A model generated the notes under the pieces. That model ran no database searches, had not been told where the DNA came from, and saw only the letters and a list, made by a program, of their open reading frames with translations. A DNA stretch of 6,022 nucleotides from JBOGGN01 sp050744165. GTDB taxonomy: Bacteria; Actinomycetota; Acidimicrobiia; Acidimicrobiales; Palsa-688. This document shows positions 5,997 to 6,022 of this stretch, piece after piece (position 1 is the first letter of the stretch; the number at the start of each line of letters is the position of its first letter). The stretch spans positions 1 to 6,022 of the forward strand of contig JBOGGN010000189.1 of assembly GCA_050744165.1 (NCBI GenBank), written 5' to 3'. The translations under genes were made by a program, and so were the position numbers.

Positions 5997-6022
5997 CCAG
6001 AACGCGCTATAGCGCGTTCTGG
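5997..6022. terminator. Perfect 26-bp palindrome, candidate operon terminator hairpin or operator
   Basis: The last 26 bases read the same on both strands: arm CCAGAACGCGC (5997-6007), centre TATA (6008-6011), and the complementary arm (6012-6022). As RNA this gives an 11-bp GC-rich stem with a four-base loop, 68 bases after the ctaG stop, where an operon terminator is expected. No T tract can be seen because the window stops at the last base of the arm, so intrinsic termination is unproven. The symmetry also suits a dimeric regulator's operator, or a fold-back artefact if the contig really ends here. The palindrome is certain; the terminator role is a guess. Confidence 0.45.

Noticed and set aside
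4735..5997. 420-codon minus-strand frame opposite ctaG
   Set aside because: The translation is low-complexity and charged with no recognisable domain, while the plus strand encodes a clear CtaG. Its end inside the palindrome is coincidental.
5997..6022. SOS (LexA) box of the GAAC-N4-GTTC type
   Set aside because: GAAC and GTTC are present, but separated by 12 bases instead of 4, so this is not the known Gram-positive LexA box.
1..6022. CRISPR array, tRNA or rRNA gene, insertion sequence
   Set aside because: I found no spaced direct repeats, no cloverleaf, no rRNA stretch and no transposase motif. The window is almost completely filled by the six genes.

Overview
The window holds a compact, single-strand respiratory gene cluster: the structural genes and one assembly gene of an A1-type, caa3-like haem-copper cytochrome c oxidase. 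Every gene is on the plus strand. The DNA is high-GC with a strong G/C third-position bias, which is why long but meaningless open frames also appear on the other strand. Gene order (subunit II, I, III, IV-like, caa3-type CtaG), the COX4-like small subunit and the base composition suggest an actinomycetote, perhaps a deep-branching class such as Acidimicrobiia or Thermoleophilia. Chloroflexota or Dormibacterota cannot be excluded. The taxonomy is inference; no rRNA or marker gene is present.

Layout: 1-228 is the 3' end of a cupredoxin (type-1 copper protein) gene cut by the window edge. It overlaps by ATGA the start of ctaC (225-1454), a lipoprotein-like subunit II with a CuA domain, an S/T/A/G-rich linker and a fused C-terminal cytochrome c domain. 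ctaD (1466-3646) encodes subunit I with all haem, CuB, D-channel and K-channel residues, plus two extra C-terminal membrane helices and a long disordered tail. ctaE (3646-4323) is a five-helix subunit III. A GTG-started COX4-like subunit (4328-4795) and ctaG (4795-5928), a seven-helix caa3-type assembly factor with a collagen-like Gly-Pro-Gly tail, follow. The last 94 bases are non-coding and end in a perfect 26-bp palindrome.

The genes touch or overlap (ATGA, 11-nt gap, TGATG, 4-nt gap, TGATG), so they are very probably one translationally coupled operon whose promoter lies upstream of the window. In the working model, electrons enter from a bc1-type or alternative complex, possibly through the cupredoxin, to the tethered cytochrome c, then CuA, haem a and the haem a3-CuB centre, where O2 is reduced with proton pumping. 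CtaG helps to assemble the enzyme.

The core is a known enzyme, and I see no previously undescribed system. The points worth a second look are the cupredoxin coupled to subunit II, a His-to-Thr change at the expected Mg/Mn site of subunit I, the low-complexity tails on three proteins, and the terminal palindrome.
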